NCBI RefSeq assembly: GCF_958979055.1
Contig: NC_084897.1
Location: 24,207,628 to 24,271,627 of the forward strand
Reading direction: 5' to 3'
DNA: 64,000 bases
DNA from: Alnus glutinosa
Lineage: Eukaryota; Streptophyta; Magnoliopsida; Fagales; Betulaceae
Shown: piece after piece, positions 12,101 through 23,576 of the stretch
Position numbering within the stretch: the stretch's first letter is position 1
Layout: each line of letters opens with the position of its first letter
Notes under the pieces: model-generated
What the model was told of the DNA's origin: nothing
The model's database searches: none
What the model saw: only the letters and a program-made list of their open reading frames with translations
Program-made: the position numbers and the translations under genes

Positions 12101-12935
12101 TTTACAATACAAATGTATCTATTTATAGAGTAGTGATCGAGTAAGTACAAATGTGATAATCATTTTATTATAATTTAAAATTTTGATTACAATTAACCCA
12201 TAAATAAAGAATATTTCAATATCAACCAAATATAGAACATACAAAATATATATATATATATTCTAACAAAAATTAAAGAAAATCAGTAGGGTGAGTGCTC
12301 TAAACCATAAGAGAGCAAAAGAATTATATTTTTGCTAATTGCTGTCATGCATTCTCGTAGAAGCAGAGAGTAGTGGTTCAAGAGTACTTGAGAGAACTTT
12401 ATGTGTCGGGAGGCCCTCGTGACAATGTGACACCCATATGTCCTTTTGGTGAAAGGTACTCTTGTTCTTTGTGTGTTTCGCAAGACAATGTAAAGTCACA
12501 TAGTCACATGATGCCATGGATATATAATTGGGGACCTTCGTAAGTCTTGCGGTGGGGTTTCACAGGTAGCTAGGTTTGTGATTAATTTATCATACATAAT
12601 TAATACTCTTAATTTCGTCGCTCACGTCTGCAGTGGGTTTAAACCTGAATGTTGAACGTAACATTTTTCCTCCTTAATTATGAGTTTCCTAGATTCAACA
12701 CGTTCAATAGAAAGACAAAAACGTAATTAATTATTATTGATCAATCCATTATGGAAAAATACATGGAAGTTTTTAAATTACTATTTTAGTTCTACTTTTT
12801 TCAAATATTAAAAAATCTCCATCTACTTAATTAATGTTAGTTAATTAAGTTATTCCAAGTTGGTTATCGAATCTATCACAGAGAACCTCCAAATCTAGCT
12901 ATACGAGGAAGGAAAGTTAATAGATTGTGTATGTT

Positions 12936-12967
<32 letters not shown>

Positions 12968-13940
12968 TAAAAAAAAAAAATGGATGGACGAGTTAACTCA
13001 CTTGAGATTTGAGTGAGTTAACTACTGCACCAGATCTCAAATTTGTCAAATAAGGAAGTGGTTGTGCAAAATATAATTCTAGAAGGAGAAGCAGTTACCA
13101 AAATATATATTACTTACCATATGGTAATATATATATGTACCGGAATTACAGGAATTTGTTCAAAAAAAAAAAAAGAAAAAAATTGTCAAATAAATTAGGT
13201 ATATTTATAATATAACGGAAGGCATATAGAGTTGATTCAATGTACATAATTAATCTTTGCGAAATTTGGACAATTTTAGGAAAATTGTTAGATTTTAACA
13301 AAACTAGGGTTGAATTTGTCAAAACGTACCCAATAACCCAACACTTTCCTGGCCTGTAACAAATTCCTAGATGAAAAATGATAAATCTCCGTATAATAGA
13401 CGACAGCAGTTGAAACATTGCATTTGTAAGACACAAATTATGTAACAAATTCCTAAAGTTGTCCAAAGTTGGCACAGACTACATTAAATCAACAACCCCG
13501 CCCATGGCTTCCTATGACCACGTGATACTTTTTCTAGGACTAAATTACCCTTTTTCTTCACTTGAACGCATAAGAAAAAAAAAATTAAAAGGGCCAGTAA
13601 GAAGATCAGTTAAACATATATAAAAGAAGAAGTTGAAGGCCTTCAAATATTCCTTCAGTAGTAGTCCTGTTATTAGATGTCATTTGCATGGCGTAATATA
13701 TCGACCTCTGCATGTTCAAGGCTCCAAACATGCAGAATATATAGAGTCGATCAGTAATTAAGACTAGTGAGAAATGCATATACATTTGGCATCTATTACA
13801 GGTACACCCCAAGTTCCTAGGAGAATTATTATTCGATGCATGCATAGATTTTTTTTACCATTGACGTCTTCTTTACCATTTCAATCATTTTTTCAATTTA
13901 TTTCTGTTGTTCTTTCCAAAAGCACTGTTCAGGTTCTCTG
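9158..13940. other. Intergenic region between LecRK and RGL, unit A
   Basis: No gene is supported. The region is conserved with 46987-53815 of unit B apart from insertions there. Short open frames (for example 10581-10814 and 13146-13475) lack any recognisable domain, run over simple sequence or antisense to nothing, and are not treated as genes. A small A-only insertion sits near 10152-10230, flanked by AATATA. Confidence 0.55.
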
Positions 13941-13950
13941 TATATATAAG
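13941..13950 (+). promoter_or_regulatory. Candidate TATA box of RGL copy A
   Basis: TATATATAAG lies about 50-60 bp before the proposed start codon at 14002 and is conserved at 53816-53825. The short distance leaves a very brief 5' leader, so this is tentative. Confidence 0.3.
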
Positions 13951-15861
13951 AAAGCCTTTGAGTTTTTTTGTTATTGTGAAAGTGATTTTCAGGTGATCAG
14001 TATGGAGAAGGTAACCTGGAGTAGGCAATGGGGTTCGCTTGTTGGGTGGTTAGGAGCGATTTTGCTGGTGTTCTTCTTCTTTGCTGATCATTCTGGTCAG
14101 AATACCTCAGCTAGGTTCATCCTCTCATCTTTTGCTAGCTCCCTCTATTTACCACAACGTGCTTTGCCCAAGGCGAGAGAGAGAGAGAGAGAAGGAGAAT
14201 TGGAGATGTCTGAGAGTGTTAATAAGAAACCTGAAAATGCAACTGTGGCAGCTTAGAAATATACTTTTGTTATTTTATTTTATACTTTTAATTATGTGGG
14301 GGCTCCATAAATATTCAGTCCATTATTCTCATTTTTGTCGCTACTGCCTATGTTTGTGATGATTCAGAGCCTTATCTCAGAGCTAGTACTGTTTAGTCTG
14401 TCATATTTATGTGGGTGGAATTGTAGAAAAAAGTTGTCCTACATATTCACCCGATCATAAAGAGTTAAAGATCACATGCTTACCTCGAGCAAAGGCCATT
14501 CTGTGACTGCACAGTGTCTGGCCCCTTCTCATTTATGTGGCCTGGCATGGCCTCTTTTTTCGTTTACCTTTATCTTTAACCGCACAAGAGGAAGACGATT
14601 GGTGATCATGATAATACTCTAAAAGCGAAGGTTTCTTGTTCATTGACATTAATTAGTACGGCACGCTGAATTGATTTCTTGTGTTTTTTAAGATTTATAT
14701 TTTACATGTTAATAACAGTGGATTCTTTTGGTAACTTTTTTACATATAATGCAGGAGAGTTCTATGGAGCGCCAAAGGCCAAAAATCTCTTGAGGTGAAG
14801 CTGTATACCGACAACAATCAGCTGGTAATTAAATGCATTAGTTCTCCCATTTTTCATATGTTGTCGATAGGTAGAAAACAACATAATTTTCGTAATTAAC
14901 TATAACAAGGCTAGCTGCATGCCATTGAAATTGAATCAATCCATTGTATTTGTTAGAACAGTTTTGGAAATACAGGCTGAATCCCACTTCGATTCTTATA
15001 AAGTCAGCATATATTTAGAAATAAAAATATAGCAACAAACTAAGGTTTTGAAAAGATTATCTCTCCGTTTTTCCACGTTTATGTGGCGGTTGAAACTAAT
15101 CTTAACTACAGTATTTCAAATATTCAAATTTTAATATCTTGAAATTTGTATCCCTCTTTATGAGCTATTATGATGGATAGTTGTTGTTATCCATCTAACA
15201 ATTTATTTAAATGAAATTTAGTGGAATTTTATCCCCAACAGTATTTATGTCTCTACTGATCAGTAAATCTTTTCATCAGGTGATGTTGGATAATGGCCTC
15301 GTCCAAATCAATTTGTCAATACCGGATGGTCACGTCCTGGGGATAAACTCCAATGGTATCCCTGACCTACTTGACGATCATAATGGAAGAGAAGATAGAG
15401 GGTACGTACCTACATGAATTCACTTCCTTTTTAAAATCTAGCTAGCTTCTATATTTTTGCATGCTATAATCTTTTTCTTTGACAAAATCTAGGTATTGGG
15501 ACGTAGTTTGGAATGAGCCAGGAGGTCCAAGTATCTTTGAGAGGTAACTAATTAATTAAATTCTCTCCCCTAATTAATCAACATTTGCATGTGTTAATTT
15601 GTATTAATCTAGGTAGGAAAATTACTTACGCTTTTCCCAAACTGAAATTATGTACACCAATTATTTCCAGAACAGTAGGAGCAAACTTCACAGTTTTAAC
15701 CCAGAATGAAGACCAAATAGAGCTTTCTTTTAGTAAGATATGGGATATTTCGCTTCGTGGAAAAAGTGTTCCCTTAAATATAGACAAAAGGTGCATTTTC
15801 TATCAAGTCTTTTTTCCTTGAACATTAATTGATAATCGATCTTAGTCTAAAATTATAAACC

Positions 15862-15864
<3 letters not shown>

Positions 15865-15915
<51 letters not shown>
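15865..15915. repeat. (TA)n microsatellite in an RGL intron
   Basis: About 50 bp of TA in unit A versus about 20 bp at the same place in unit B (about 55739-55758), so its length changed after the duplication. Confidence 0.9.
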
Positions 15916-15921
<6 letters not shown>

Positions 15922-16374
15922 ACATAATACGTACAGGTACATATTGCGGCGGGGGATTTCGGGATATTATTCATACGCAGTGTTTGAGCGGCTTGAAGGA
16001 TGGCCGGAGGTGGAGATTGATCAAATTAGGATTGTCTACAAGCTCCGAAGTGACAAGTAATTAAAATATATAGTGAAATAATTTTAAATTTCCAATTTTG
16101 TTATCCACGTGGCAACAATGGAAGTTCGTGATGAACATGGTATTTGAAATCAATTGGTCAGATTTCGCTACATGGCGCTATCGGATGAGAGGCAGAGGAT
16201 CATGCCAACAATGGAAGACCGTGAACATGGTCAGCCCCTCGCCTACCCTGAGGCCGTTCTTTTGACCGATCCAAGCGACCCTAAACTTAGAGGAGAGGTA
16301 CCCTTAAATCCATTATTATATGTTAATAATAATAATAATAATTTATTTTTGGCATTGCCTTGATCGACCTGCGA

Positions 16375-16864
16375 GAGCATTCCTAGTAGCCTCACCAAAT
16401 TTTACTCACCAAAATAACTAAAAATTACTTTTTTCTATTCTGGTGAGCCACTTTATTAAAATTCCCCTAACAGCCTCACCATTTTAACTAGTCAATATTC
16501 ACTATTCTATTTAAATAATAATTTTTTCATATTTATTTATTTTTTTCTATATAATCTTTTTACAAAAAATCATTCATATCCATGAAATAAGGACATTATC
16601 GTGTGGGAGATGGGAGATGGGAGAAGAAAATGAGAGAAAAAAGGAAAAAAGTGTGCTAATCATGTGAGAGAGAAATGTGAAACAAAATTTGGTGAGTGAG
16701 TTGTTGAGTGAAAATGCCTCATCTAATTTGGTTAGTGATTTCAGTTATCAAATTTTTTTGGTTAAAAATGGTGAGGTTGCTGGGAGTGGTTTTTTAGGAT
16801 TTTCATCAAATTGACTCACTAAAATAGTTAAAAAACTATTTTGATGAGGCTACTAAGAATGCTC
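16375..16864. mobile_element. MITE inserted in RGL copy A intron
   Basis: A 490-bp element with terminal inverted repeats GAGCATTCCTAGTAGCCTCA and its inverse TGAGGCTACTAAGAATGCTC. Unit B lacks it (empty site near 56215), so insertion followed the duplication. Flanks are 'cga' and 'tga', compatible with a 3-bp target duplication with one change; that would suit a PIF/Harbinger origin, but the superfamily is not certain. Confidence 0.8.
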
Positions 16865-19112
16865 TGATACTGCAGGCGCAGGTGGATGACAAGTACCAGT
16901 ACTCTTTAGAGAACGAGGATAATAAGGTTCACGGATGGATATCCGCCGACGCACCTGTTGGATTCTGGATCATAACACCCAGCAATGAGTTCCGTACAGG
17001 GGGGCCCATCAAGCAAGACCTCACCTCCCATGCCGGGCCCATTGCCCTCTCTGTAAGTCCCCCCACACCTGTCATATCTCACGAGTCACGACCACATATT
17101 TGTCTTCTTGTTTTGTTCTGTTTTACAACAGTAGAGACAGAGTCCTTGATCATCTGAATTTGGGTGTTTGTGTGTAGATGTTTGTGAGCACTCACTATGC
17201 TGGGAAGGACTTAGGGATGAGCTTTGAAGAGGGAGAGCCATGGAAGAAAGTTTTTGGTCCCATATTTGTGTATCTTAACTCACTTTCCAGTCCTCCAAAC
17301 AATCCCCAACAACTATGGGCAAACGCTAAAGAGCAGGTATAAATTAAGTCAGGGGTGTCGTTTTCCTTCGAATTTTTAACTGAATTATTACTAACTAACC
17401 AGCGCTTGATTTTCACCAGATGTGGAGCGAAGTGGATAGCTGGCCATACAATTTCACCCAATCGGAAGACTTCCTTTCTTCTGATCAACGTGGAACGGTT
17501 GCGGGTCAATTGCTAGTCCTTGACCGGTACGTCACTTATAGTAGGTGCTTGCATAATTTCTCCGGTATACTCACGATGAGAAATCAATATTTTAGGTACA
17601 TCAATGAGAAACTAATGTGGGCGCAATCTGCTTACGTGGGCTTGGCGGCTCCCGGAGAAGTCGGTTCATGGCAAAGAGAAAGCAAGGTAATTTTTGGTTG
17701 TCATTTCTTATTGACTAAAGTTTTGAGATAATAAATAATTTGACTATATTTTTCCCTTGAAATGACGAAGAGAGATGAGATCAGACACTAATTAGCTCTA
17801 AATTATATTTCTTTATTAATTTGTTTCAGGGTTCTCAATTCTGGACCCAGGCTGACGAGAAGGGATATTTTATAATAAAAAACGTGCTACCCGGGGAGTA
17901 TAATTTGTATGCATGGGTCCCTGGTTTTATTGGTGATTATAAGAATGATACCATGATTACTATTAAACCAGGTTAGTACGTATATGCAGATCAGGATCCT
18001 CTCCCTTTCAAATGTTTAAGATTAAATTTATATATTATCAAATTATTTATAATTTTAAATGACGAGATATTATGTATATTATTAAATGTGCAATAAATTA
18101 AAATCTTGACAGGTGGGGAGGTCCAAATGGATGTCCTTGTGTATGAGCCTCCAAGACATGGTCCTACTTTGTGGGAAATTGGAATCCCTGAGTCCTGACC
18201 GCACCGCTGGAGAGTTCTATGTACCCGACCCATACCCAACGCTCATGAACAGATTGTACAACAATCAACCAGCTCAAAAGTTAGTCGCCACACGTTAATT
18301 GCTGTTGCATGTAATTCTAAAAGAAATTTTAATCGTACGTTGCTTACTATTAAATAATTTTGAGTCGCGCGCAGGTTCAGGCAATATGGTTTGTGGGAAC
18401 GGTATGCAGACTTGTACCGTTATCAGGATCTCATATACACAATTGATGTTAGCGATTATGGTAAGGATTGGTTCTTCGCCCATGTTACTAGGTATATATA
18501 TTTGCTTTGGACTCGAATCTTCTCTAATTATTTGCTGTCCGAATTACAATCAATTCCGTTAAGCCGAACAGGTTTCGAACTATTCGATTAGACAAATGGG
18601 TCTCATCGGAGTGCCCGGTGCTACGTTTGTTGTAATTCTTGGTTTGAATATTGCATTGCAGGCGAATAAATAATGGGACGTATGGAGCAGCAACATGGCA
18701 AATCGTGTTTGAACTTGAAAGTGTGAACGACGGAAATTACACACTCCAGTTGGCCTTGGCGTCGGCCAATGAAGCTGATTTGGAGGTATATATATATATT
18801 TTATTTGTGGTTAGTATATATTTTGCTTAATTATGGATTTTTCTGGTGATTAATTGCATGGGTTGTTGAAAGGTTCGGTTCAACGATGCGACTGCCAAGC
18901 CTTCACACTTTTCAACGGGACTTATAGGAAGAGAAAATGCCATCGCGAGGCACGGCATTCATGGATTATATTGGTTGGCCAGCGTCGACGTAGCAAGTAA
19001 TGTATTGCAACAAGGAAACAACACAATATATCTAACACAATCGAAGAGCAGATCTCCTTTCCAAGGAGTCATGTACGACTACCTTCGTTTAGAAGGGCCT
19101 CCGGCCTCCTGA

Positions 19113-20911
19113 AGGACCGGTGAACTGATCGATCATAAACAAGATTTTAGATAATCTCACTTAATTGCCCTCTTGGAAACACACACAGACACCATGACAT
19201 AATAACTATCTTGTATATTGTAGCTATAAAAATGAATATTAATTGTTGGTTATATTTTAAGGCTGGCTAATTAATTAAGCATCATTGATCTTGGCATCTT
19301 GCCCCTTGAGTCCCAAAATAAAAATAATTTCCATGTAATGAAAGTATAATAGATGGATTACTTATTGTTTTGTGCTTTGCGATTGAGCCTTGAAGTCTTA
19401 ATCCTATTTTTCCTTCATATTTTCCCTTTTTACAATTCATATTTTCCAACAAATTTGGATCTTAAATAACAAAAATAAATTATAAAATTAAGATTTCAAA
19501 ATCGAAATGAAATAAAGAACAAGGGATCCTTGATATAAAATTTGTGTCTTAAATGTGAAATTAACAATTCATATTGTTCTCCTGTTCGGAAACAGGGGAG
19601 TTTCCAAAGAGGGCACCGTTACAACAAATATGCTATAAAAGATGTCATATATACACCTAATAAAAATGGGACTTTTGTTTCCTTTTACACACTGCATAAT
19701 TTGCCTTCTTAAAGTTATTTTCTCTTTAAGTTATACTGATTATCTTTTTTTTTTTTAACGAAAGATCTGAGTATTTCATTAATCAAAGATCACGAGCAGA
19801 GAGCTCTTAGATCACAAAACATAAAACCCTGCAAAAACATATATAGCCACATGCTATGAGGTTACAAAGTCATAGATACAAACAAAATTCTTACAATAGA
19901 TTGCTATCTATAACTTTCATTTTCCACTAACCCATGTACAAAAATAAATAAAGAGCAGATCTGCTCCGAGCAGACTAAATCTAAAACAAAAGTAGCCAAA
20001 TATCTAAAAAAAATAAGTATTTAAACCGGTTGTAAGAGACAACTCCTTACACCGAACTATCAAAGCCATGGGATAACCTTTCATACTGACCTATCCATAC
20101 AGTGAGGAATAACCCCTCACACTTGACTAATATTCATCTCATATATCGTCCATGATGACAGATTTATGGAGAAGAAAACTCTTATTCAAAGCAAAAACAT
20201 AATCAGCAAATACCAGCAGCGGCCATGAATAAGATGAATGACACAACACGGAGTTAGATGGACGAATGCATAGCGAAGATACCAAAACTGCTGATATGGT
20301 TGGAGAATACCTACAACCAAAAGAAAAAATCAGAATGTGATCGGAAGAGCATGAGCGGGGAGTAGAAAGAGAAAGAAAAATGACTTAGATCTGTTTTATG
20401 AGAGATTTTTTTTTTTTTTTTTTTAAGCTAATTGTAAAGTAAACAAACCACGTTGATTAGTTATACTAATTACTTAAACATCAACGTTACTTCTACCTGC
20501 CCACTGCGACAAACTCTTCTCACTGCATGTACGTAACCTCCACACATGCATGGTCAACCGTTGTAACAAATATTTCTTTCAAGTCAATAAAACTGATCAT
20601 TTTTAAGAATATATATATAGAAAATTGGCATTTAATGAAAATACGTAAGGCATCTAATTAATTAATGCATGGCGTGCCTAACCCAGATGGCCGGGGTCAT
20701 AGAAGCGTAATATTTTACTGACAATCATGGTTATAAGTATTGGCTGTTTGCTCTATTTTAATTAGTGAACCAATGCTCTTAACTATGGGAATATAGAAGA
20801 TGATATTCGTACCTTCTATATATATATATATATATATATTGGCTGTTACCTCATTGATCACATCAGCCGAACAGAGGAGACACCATATGCGCGCATCTCC
20901 CTCTTTCTTTC
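19113..20911. other. Intergenic region between RGL and CAD, unit A
   Basis: No gene is supported. It contains a probable retroposon fragment (19745-20420) and is collinear with 58428-60408 of unit B, where a MITE has been added. Confidence 0.6.
19745..20420 (-). mobile_element. Probable 5'-truncated LINE-like retroposon, unit A
   Basis: On the minus strand the segment ends with 'ATTAATGAAATACTCAG..TTCGTT' followed by a 12-nt poly(A), resembling a retroposed 3' end. No coding domain is recognisable and no target duplication was found. The same fragment is at 59055-59720, so it predates the duplication. A non-coding transcript copy is an alternative. Confidence 0.35.
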
Positions 20912-20919
20912 TATATAAA
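20912..20919 (+). promoter_or_regulatory. TATA box of the truncated CAD gene, unit A
   Basis: TATATAAA about 95 bp before the ATG at 21014, identical in setting to 60409-60416 in unit B. The promoter region survives although the gene body is missing. Confidence 0.55.
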
Positions 20920-21013
20920 CTAACCAAAGCTTGGTGTTGGCAAATATCACTCCTTAATTACTTGAATTAACCAACATACTGATCAGCACTCTAATTCGAT
21001 CTAGCCTATAAAT

Positions 21014-21115
21014 ATGGACAAGGCACCAGAAGAAGAACACCCCGTGAAGTTTAGCTCATTTATGAGAAGAGGTTTACTCAAAGCTTATAAAGCCTACAAC
21101 CCAAACATACTTTAA
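21014..21115 (+). pseudogene. Truncated first exon of CAD/mannitol dehydrogenase-like gene
   Basis: The first 12 codons ([12 protein letters not shown]) match the start of the dehydrogenase at 60511, with N2 changed to D. Homology then stops abruptly at 21049 and the frame runs into repeat sequence for 21 more codons before TAA. No zinc- or nucleotide-binding region remains. The upstream promoter with its TATA box is intact, so a short useless transcript could be produced. The break marks the right edge of duplication unit A. Confidence 0.85.
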
Positions 21116-21469
21116 TAATATAGGACCATCTTTAGATGTCTTTTAGAAATGAATAAGACTCACGTAACTCCAATACTTACCTTGATAATTTCTCAAAAAT
21201 TCATCAGTGGCCGGTTAACATCACCTCGATCTCATTTATGAGATGGCATAATTTCCATGAAGAACAGTACTCTTTTCTAATAATTAAATGCGACGTACAT
21301 GCATGTGCAACCACTGTGTAGAAATAGGCATACATACGGTGGAGATATTCAAATGCAATGTCAGTCGTAATTAATGATATTTGAATTAAAGACATTTAGA
21401 AGATTAATTATCGTGAGAATACTGCCACTTTTTGAAACTCAATGTACGTTACGACTTTAGCACCAATGC
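21116..21469. other. Non-coding sequence right of the unit A breakpoint
   Basis: Starts in a member of the dispersed repeat also seen at 3226-3530. The remainder is unassigned, with no coding signal. Confidence 0.5.
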
Positions 21470-21928
21470 AATGTCTCGTGTTCGCCACGTTCCATCTTTT
21501 CTGGCCGTGCACGATGTTAGATAGGGTTTACGGTGGTCGATCCTCTGCTGGGTGGTATCGGTGATGGCGCGTGTCTTCCACGCACCGCCGTCTCCGGCGG
21601 ATTCCGCCACTGTCTCACTGCCAGCAGCTGCTTTGGGTTTTCTCTGCTTCTGTGTACATTCTCATGTGTCTACTATGGATCACAGTTTGTCTATTTGTAA
21701 TACACAAATGTTCTTGGGCTTATTTGGTGTCTAGGGTAGACTAGGCCAATCCTCTTATGTTGATTGTATGAGCTTTAACTGTAAAGATGTGATTTATTTG
21801 GGGTCCTTGTAATATTTGTGAATTGTATTTAGATAACTGCTTCAAGTCAGACTTGTTTCTGACTTAAGATTTAGAGGGGTCTTGTACCTCTATCTTTGTA
21901 CTCGCCCTTAGGGCGTTCAGTAATATAT

Positions 21929-21930
<2 letters not shown>
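21470..21930 (+). mobile_element. Probable LINE 3' end
   Basis: A GC-richer stretch ends with 'cttgtacctctatctttgta' then 'ctcgcccttagggcgttcag' and 'taatata', abutting a TA microsatellite. The pattern (a short 3' UTR of 'TTGTAC..TTAGGGC..AATA' plus a simple repeat tail) resembles plant LINE termini. No reverse-transcriptase domain is present, so only a 5'-truncated copy is possible. Confidence 0.4.

Positions 21931-22000
<70 letters not shown>
21931..22000. repeat. (TA)n microsatellite
   Basis: Seventy bases of uninterrupted TA between the LINE-like 3' end and the CACTA left subterminal palindromes. Any CACTACAA terminus expected here is absent. Confidence 0.95.
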
Positions 22001-22003
<3 letters not shown>

Positions 22004-22042
22004 GTTCGTTTTATTTTAAAAAAATAATAATAAAAAACATAT

Positions 22043-22152
22043 AGAGACGTGTATTAGTATACACGTCTCTAATTGGCCGCGTGGTGTTACGCCACGCGGC
22101 CAATTTTTGGCCAGGTGACCTGCGCGGGACAATTCTCGCTCGCCACCTGGCC
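22043..22152. repeat. Left subterminal palindromes of the CACTA element
   Basis: Three perfect or near-perfect palindromes in a row: arms AGAGACGTGTAT/ATACACGTCTCT (22043-22070), TTGGCCGCGTGG/CCACGCGGCCAA (22073-22103), and GGCCAGGTG/CACCTGGCC (22109-22152). They share GGCCGCGTG and ACGTGTA with the right end. A further hairpin, GGGTAGCTTCC/GGAAGCTACCC, is at about 22191-22215. Confidence 0.85.
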
Positions 22153-22215
22153 TATTTTTTAAATAAAAAAATTGTAAATAAAAAAAAAAAGGGTAGCTTC
22201 CTCTGGAAGCTACCC

Positions 22216-22530
22216 TCTCACTCCACTCTCTCACTCAGCTCGATCTCTCACTCAGCTCTCTCACTCCACGCTCTCGATCAAATCTCTCACTCAACTCTCT
22301 TACTCTCTCTCTCTCCCTCTCCGTCTCCGTCACGCACGTCCGCACCGACCACCGGCCTCCGCTGTCTTCTCCGGCCAGCTCCCTCTCCGGCCGTCACTGC
22401 ACCACGCGTGCACCAACCCAAGGTTTTATATGCTCTCTCTCTCTCTCTGTCTCTCTCTATCTCTCTCTAGCTCTCTCTCTCTATCTCTCTCTCTCTATCT
22501 CTCTGTCTAGCTCTCTCTCTCTATCTCTCT

Positions 22531-22577
<47 letters not shown>

Positions 22578-22579
22578 CA

Positions 22580-22612
<33 letters not shown>

Positions 22613-22643
22613 GTCTCTGTCTCTCTCTCTCTCTCTCTCTGTC

Positions 22644-22699
<56 letters not shown>

Positions 22700-22800
22700 A
22701 CCGAACCACAGTAGGAACCCTAACCCTAAGTCCGAACCTCTCTCTCTCTCTACATCCGTCTCTCTGTCTCTATCTCTCTCTACATCTCTCTCTCTCTCTC
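22216..22800. repeat. CT-rich microsatellite tract
   Basis: Hundreds of bases of (CT)n broken by single changes such as 'tctat', 'tctgt' and 'tctag'. A short insert near 22700 contains two CCCTAA units. The open frame across 22081-22470 is a product of this low complexity and is not a gene. Confidence 0.9.
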
Positions 22801-23576
22801 TCTGCCTTGTACGTGATTGCTAATTTGGTACTTTTTTTGGGATATTGTTTTGGGACTAATATGTTTTAATGCAAGTACATTTTGGCTAAGGAGCATAAAA
22901 TACACCCCAAAATAATATTTGTGAGTAATTTTGGCCTTAATTTTTTTTCTTTCTTTTTTGCTATAATGAACTTGGTGCATTTAATTTAATTTGTATAAAA
23001 TCTGTTTATAATTGTTTTAATAGTTTCATATAATAATTGTGGATTTAGCAATTAATAATGATCCATGCAATGATGTTAATTTTGTTGGGTTTGAATATTT
23101 ATTGTTGTGTAATTTTATGTGTTTTGATGTGGTTGGTCGTTATGCATGGAAAATATTCGTACAGTTGTGTTATTTTTCTTTTTTGTAATATGTTTTACTG
23201 TACTACAAATTGGTGTGGCAATTATTATTTTTGGCAATTTATGCTAAAACATTTGAACAGATTAACCAATCTCGCCATTATTTTATTAACTTCATCATAA
23301 AATCAATGACGCAAACCAATAAAACATAAATAAGTATGCCGTACTATTTCAACAATTTTTGGGTTTTTTAAGAACAAAAAAAAAAAAAAAAAGGTGTAAT
23401 TGTCCATTTTCAGGTAATTTTTTTACAAAAAAAATTAAATAAAAAAATTTCAAAGCAAACTCGCCATCATTTTATAATAAAATGATCGTATCCAACAATT
23501 ATTGGATAGATACAGAAAATTAAATTTGGTCACCGTCTACCATTTATAATAATTTATTTTATTATTCAATTTATAA
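22801..23576. other. AT-rich non-coding stretch inside the CACTA element
   Basis: No coding signal is recognised. The 80-codon open frame at 23058-23300 is hydrophobic, TG-rich and lacks any known domain. Confidence 0.5.

Larger units (their letters stand above)
14002..19112 (+). pseudogene. Rhamnogalacturonate lyase, copy A, frameshifted
   Basis: Same 16-exon structure as the intact copy at 53878-58427. Recognised exons are 14755-14824, 15280-15401, 15493-15543, 15671-15790, 15937-16056, 16162-16297, 16882-17052, 17178-17336, 17420-17526, 17596-17686, 17830-17971, 18113-18279, 18375-18491, 18662-18785 and 18873-19112, after a first exon starting at 14002 whose 3' end is unresolved. The exon at 18113-18279 carries 7 extra bases relative to copy B (167 versus 160), turning GIPDRTAG into GIPES followed by a TGA at 18196-18198. 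This removes the rest of the C-terminal carbohydrate-binding-like domain (about 160 residues). A later conserved Arg (DYRKDW in B) is also Gly. All splice sites remain. A MITE sits in the intron between 16297 and 16882. Loss of function is inferred; a truncated protein could still be made. Confidence 0.85.
2701..21049. repeat. Segmental duplication unit A (LecRK - RGL - truncated CAD)
   Basis: Collinear with 38716-60546 in genes, introns and intergenic DNA. The left visible edge is the CACTA end at 2700. The right edge lies inside the first exon of the alcohol dehydrogenase gene, where homology stops after GTGAAG at 21049. The unit is shorter than unit B mainly because B gained two LTR elements and two MITEs; A gained one MITE in an RGL intron. 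Confidence 0.9.

Noticed and set aside
22081..22470. 129-codon open frame
   Set aside because: Spans a palindrome and a CT microsatellite; Ser/Leu repeats come from (CT)n.
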